Source of the DNA: Ampelocalamus luodianensis
Taxonomy: Eukaryota > Streptophyta > Magnoliopsida > Poales > Poaceae
Length of the DNA: 64,000 nucleotides
Assembly (NCBI GenBank): GCA_036346255.1
Contig: CM070629.1
Span: forward strand, 4,035,001 to 4,099,000
Direction of reading: 5' to 3'
A program made the position numbers and the translations under genes. Below the pieces are notes generated by a model that did no database searches, was not told the DNA's origin, and saw only the letters and a list, made by a program, of their open reading frames with translations. Positions 59,292-64,000 of this stretch are shown in pieces. Positions within the stretch are counted from its first letter, which is position 1. Every line of letters starts with the position of its first letter.

Positions 59292-62200
59292 ATGCCGGCG
59301 GCGAGGATGCTGAACGCCTTCACCGACGACATGCCGGAGTTCGACCGGCAAATGGGGTGCATGGCCGGCATATTCCAGATCTTCGACCGCCAGCGGATGC
59401 TCACCGCGCGGCGCGGCGGCCGGCAGGCGCAGAAGAGGCTGCCTCCAGGTAACAGACAACTCATGTTCATTGACCTCTGCACCTTTCTGCTCCGTTATGT
59501 TCACATTGAGTTGCCGTGTCTCAAGTTCTAGCATAATCGTTTTTCTTGATTACTGTTTTAAGGACTGTTTCGGAGTTTTTAATCACACTCTCTGAATTAT
59601 TATCTGCAACTCGTTTCTGCTATTGTTGACTAGATATTAGAAAGTTAGGTGGTTTTTGGCAGAAAAACTTGCTTCTTGTACTCGTTGAAAAGAAGTCCTT
59701 TCACTTTCAGTCTATCGTTCAAAGTTTGGTAAGATAGACAGTTGGAAGATTCAGTAAAAAATGCCTTGGCTGGTAAAACTATTCAGTAGTATAAACTGCT
59801 TTTGTTGAAGCATGGTAGATACTGGATACCCAAAGTGCAAGTTGGAAAATAAGTTGTTATCTTGAAAATGGAAGAACAGAATCCTGATTTTATTTGAACT
59901 GTTCTTTTTGCTGACAAGAGACCAAGGCTAAGGCTCACAGAAATTTACAGCTGTAAGGAGAACAGCAAAACTGTAGCAGTAAAATTCTAAACAGTACAAA
60001 TAGATTGATTATAGTAATTGTGATCATAAAAGCATTTCCTTGTGAATGTACTATGACAGCACATGACTACTTTTAGCACTATATGAACAAGGCATTGACA
60101 TAATGACAGCCAATGATGTGGATTTGGGTACCCAGAAGTAGCATGAGGATATCTATTTGCACTGACTGAAGAGGACAGCTGCGCAGTTGGTTATTAAATT
60201 TCACTTATGTAATGAAACTGAAGAGGACAGCTGAACAGTTGGTTATTAAATTTCACTTATGTAATGAAACTGAAGAGGACAGCTGAACATTTGATTTTTA
60301 AAATTTTCACTCTTGTAATGATAGATTAACTGAAGACGACAGCTTAACAATTGCTTATAAAAAATTTCATTCATGTAATAATAATGAATAATAGTAAAGA
60401 AAACGTCACCTTTTGACCCCTCAAATTCATCCATGTTGTTCATTATCAGCATGACATGATAAATTGCTCTATTTCCTCGGTTTAGATTTTTGTCAACAAT
60501 TATAGTGTCCTCTTATTTTCTGCAGTCCGTGATCCTCCAAAAAGCAGCAGCAATGTTCCAGTGCAAAGCTCAAGCACCTCAAAGATCGTTCTGGTAATTT
60601 TTCCTATCTGGACTAGCTCAACCTATTTTTTTGGGGTCAGGAAAACCATTCTGCATGCATCAGAAGTACATTTGGACGTATCAAGGGGAGGGCTCTTAAC
60701 CTATTAATTGATTTTGCAGGAGAAAACATTCAGCAAAAGTATGACCGAGAACAGTAGCCTTTCAATAGAGTCATCAAGAGCTTCTTGTTCTTCCTCTTCG
60801 TGCTCATCCTTCTCGTCACTTGATGGCAATAAATCAATCCAACAGGAGCTTCCATACATCAATGGGGAGCTTTTTGTGCAGAGGCCACTGAAGAACGCAC
60901 CAAGTCTGAAGGGTGCTGACATGGACGCTTCATCCACATCCGGACAACCACACGTCGTTTTCAGAGACATCGTGAAGGATTCCATCAACCGGGACTCCGG
61001 AGGCCTAACTGTAAAGACCTCAGTGAAGGAGCCAAGGAGAAGTGGGCAGTACAAAGACTCGCCGAGGCCATTGCTGCTCTCCAAATCAATGGACGGGACC
61101 TACTTCATCGGCATCGATAGGAGCACCAAGGTCCCTGCGAATGCCGTCGAATCCAGCAGGCGTTTCCAGGAGCAGTCCCGAGTCTCATGCGATGATCGGC
61201 GACTCCTGAGGCCCGTTGAAACCCACGAAAACAAGAAGCCTTCCACAAGGCTCAAAGAACTCCCTAGATTGTCCTTAGACAGCAGAAAAGAATCTCTGAG
61301 CCCGAGTTCACGTCTGATGAACTTCAGTTACAAGAGAACTGATGACAATCTCCTGGATACTTTGAAGCCTCAAGAGTCTCCGAGCCACAGGCGGGCCAAC
61401 AGTGTCATTGCCAAGCTCATGGGGTTGGAAGAAGCACCAAATGCTACAGGGATGCTGATTGCTGATAGCTACGAGCCTGCAAGATCACCAAGACCTGCGC
61501 AAGCCACTCAGAACGAGGGTCCATCACGTTCACTAAGAAGCACTTGCCAGGATCCCTGTGTGTTGCAACCAAAGAACGAGTCTTCAGCACTGAAAGCCAA
61601 GCCTTCTCCAAGAATTCTCACGGAAGCCGCTCCTTGGAGGCAGCAGGAGAGAGGTGTCACCAACAGCAAGGTTTCGCAATGTCGAGATGCTGAAGCGAGG
61701 CCAAGGACTGCGTCTCTGTACGCCGCCATAGAGAGAAGGCTTGGGGGGCTCGAGTTCTTGGAGAGCAACAAGGACTTCAGAGCTCTCAGAATTCTGGGTG
61801 CATTGCATGCAAAGGATGCTAAGCACCAGAACGACAGCAATGCTGAATCAGTGTCTGCTCAGCAGGCAGGAGATGCTCTAACCACCAGTTCCAGAAACTT
61901 CCAGTCTCCCATTGTAGTCATGAAGCCGGCAAGAACCACTGAAAAGCCGGGGGTTTCACTTGCTTCAGTTGCTCCCCTTGCAGGGCTCAGAAGCCCCAGG
62001 AAGCTGCAGCCCAGAGATTCATCTTTCACTGGCAAGAACGAAACCAGTACAAATGAGAAGATCCATTCTCGCATTTCAAGAGGTCAATCCAAGTCTGACG
62101 AACCTGTCAGTAGTGCAAGCTCGCCAAGGCCTACAGGCTCATCAAGCCCCAGACTGGTGCAGAGGAAGGCCGAGTCGGAAAGGCGGTCTCGTCCACCGGT

Positions 62201-64000
62201 CTCACCAAAGTCTCCAAGCAAGAAGTCCAATGAAGCAGCCTCCCCAAGAGGAAGAACAAGATCAAAGCCTTCTCAAGTGAGGAGCCACCATGACAATGAG
62301 GTCTTGCAGAGCCCGGGAAGCAGAATCAACTTGGCGAAGCAGGTTGACGTCAGTATAATGGATTGTGAAAAGCCTCTGATTGTCAGCTCGTCGTTCGTTC
62401 AATCAAGCTACACTGCTGCAACACCAAGTCACAAGGTACACATAAAGAAACAACCATATATGAAGAAACCAGCTATTTCTATGAATTTTTCCATGTGCTC
62501 GTTGTTTATCACTAACTAGTGAAAATTACCATTTTTTCAGGGCTCTTCTTTAATTCTGGGATCAGACCAGAAGATTCGTTCACTGGAGAACGTCCCGAGC
62601 CCCGTCTCTGTCCTCGACACATCCTTCTATCATAAAAGGATCTCAGATTCATTCAAAGGTAAGAAGTTGATCTAGCAGTTAGTTTTTTCTGCATTACTGT
62701 GTATAACATAACCAACTGCAAGAACAATAACATGATAGATCCTACTGTTTGGTCTCATTCAATTCAGAAGCCCATAGTGTCATTCAAAGGAAAAGCATAG
62801 TTAGCTGTAAGCGTGCTGATGACGCTAGTGACAGATAATCTGCAATAAAAGCTACCAGGTAGCTCGCGGTCCTGCGATTGGGAGGAACCACAGCAGATTG
62901 ACAGTCGCAGCTAGATGTGCTGGTGCTGAACAGTGCTACGTTTGCAAGTCCCACATGTTGCACTTGCTTATGCAGCAGCATGGTGTGTGTCTTTTGGTGT
63001 GTATGCATTGCTAGTATAGATGTGCCCACCAGTGCCCCCCTCTACAAATACACCTGGTGTGTATGATTCAATGGATCCTGTAGATAGATGGTGATTTCAT
63101 ATCTCCTGTCTGATACATGTTTTCTTCAGTTGTGTTGTCTGATAGTGAATTCCGTACTTCTGTCTGGTACATTATTTTATTCTGCAGTTGAATTAAGCGC
63201 CAGTTTCTAAATATATTTATATCTTTTTTCTGCTTGTTCAGATGGGGAGACACATACTTCGGACGAGTGCTGGAACCCAAACAGGCTGCCTGAGACGCCG
63301 CAGTCAAAGACGAGCAGTGAAGCCAACCAGATCAAACCAGAAAATTTGGAAGCCCTAATCCAGAAGCTTGAGCAATTGCAATCAATGAATGATGAAGCTG
63401 CAAACACGAAAGATCACCAGTATATCTACGAGATACTCTTAGCATCTGGTCTTCTGCACAAAGAACTGAGCTTCGCAGCAATGCCTGGCCAACTCTGCCC
63501 ATCCAGTTGCCCAATCAATCCGGAGCTCTTCCTCATTCTTGAACAAACAAAACCGCACTTTGTTTCAGTGACTCAAGCTGTTACTGGAGCTAAGAAAAAT
63601 TCTAAGCCTCACATAGAAAAGCTTCATCGAAGACTTGTATTCGATCTGGTAAACGAAATTATAGCTCAGAAGATGAACATCTATAGCTCTGCAAGTCAAT
63701 CGACGAAGTTTCTCCGATCAAGGAAGTTAAGTGGGTGGCGACTTTTCAAGGAATTGTGCACAGAGGTTGACAGGCTCCAGTCTGAGAGTTCGGCAGTAAA
63801 ATGCTATGAAGAGGATGAGGATGAAAACAAGCTGTTAGCCGAAGACACACTGCATGGAATGAAAGATTGGAGGAGCTTAGACGGTGAGCTACAAGGCATG
63901 GCTTTGGATATTGAAAGATCCATCTTCAAGGACCTTATCGACGAGGTCTTAGGTGGTGAGGCTACTGAGAACATGCAAGTTGGACAACGGAAGCTGCGCT
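59292..64000 (+). CDS. LONGIFOLIA / TRM-type protein, 3' end outside the window
   Basis: Exons are 59292-59448, 60526-60593, 60720-62435, 62541-62658 and 63242 to beyond 64000. All introns are GT-AG and the phases agree (Val53 and Asp687 are split codons). At least 939 residues are visible. The N-terminus has the family motif DRQMGCMAGIFQIFDRQ (about 18-34). A Ser-rich low-complexity part follows (about 84-100), then RLKELPRLSLDSR, the HRRANSVIAKLMGLEE block (V304 onward), SLYAAIERRLGGLEF, many SPR/SPK repeats, and PSPVSVLDTSF. The DUF4378-like C-terminal domain begins near residue 745 (YIYEILLASGLL) and includes RRLVFDLVNEIIAQK and DIERSIFKDLIDEVL; perhaps 20-40 residues are missing. LONGIFOLIA/TRM proteins bind microtubules and promote elongation along the long axis of organs; a rice relative controls grain shape. 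The frame before 60720 is intron. Confidence 0.93.
60165..60385. repeat. Four-copy tandem repeat in the first intron of the LONGIFOLIA-like gene
   Basis: Units beginning ACTGAAGA(G/C)GACAGCT start at 60165, 60217, 60269 and 60329, so steps of 52, 52 and 60 bp. Each continues with a form of GTTGGTTATTAAATTTCACTTATGTAATGA. The first two are almost identical; the last two are diverged. Confidence 0.9.

Noticed and set aside
60708..60719. Upstream ATG in frame with the large LONGIFOLIA-like exon
   Set aside because: It lies in the intron end (ATTTTGCAG acceptor); exons 1 and 2 join in phase and supply the conserved N-terminus.

Overview
This is nuclear DNA from a grass, most likely rice (Oryza). 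The genes have GT-AG introns and GC-rich first exons, and the DNA between them is full of grass-type mobile elements: long LTRs, Stowaway-like and Tourist-like MITEs, hAT-like elements and a tRNA-derived SINE. The order CYP78A P450 followed by SPIRAL1-like recalls, from memory only, the neighbours Os03g0417700 and Os03g0417800 on rice chromosome 3. No alignment was possible.

Left part (1-27 kb): a two-exon CYP78A cytochrome P450 (minus, 1276-2917), a SPIRAL1-like microtubule protein with a 2.3-kb intron in its 5' UTR (minus, 10443 to about 13630), an F-box gene cut short by a MITE (plus, 17134-17817), and a five-exon methylesterase of the MES11 type (minus, 18836-23288). Its catalytic serine is replaced by aspartate. 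Between them lie a 1.3-kb hAT-like element carrying foreign sequence (15328-16639), a 427-bp hAT-like MITE (26596-27022), and several tandem duplications.

Middle part (27.5-50.4 kb): a graveyard of LTR elements. An outer LTR of about 3.2 kb (27563-36640) holds two other solo LTRs (28369-31111 and 32391-35496). A decayed Copia polymerase fragment follows (36810-37944). Next is a small Copia-like element (42722-46572) with a solo LTR inserted in it (43128-45941), and abutting that a further 3.8-kb solo LTR (46580-50421). Most carry TG...CA ends and exact 5-bp target duplications. No gene of the host could be supported here.

Right part (50.4-64 kb): two neighbouring foldback-like elements built from short palindromes (about 51437-52091 and 52361-52735), a Stowaway-like MITE with another MITE inside it (53497-54062), a tRNA-derived SINE (54171-54327), then the upstream region and first five exons of a LONGIFOLIA/TRM-type gene (plus, from 59292, running off the window end).

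Three of the four intact genes belong to families linked to organ size or cell elongation: CYP78A (organ growth), SPIRAL1 (cortical microtubules) and LONGIFOLIA (polar elongation, microtubule-associated). Exon boundaries were derived by hand from GT/AG sites and reading phase. All four intact gene models join in frame.
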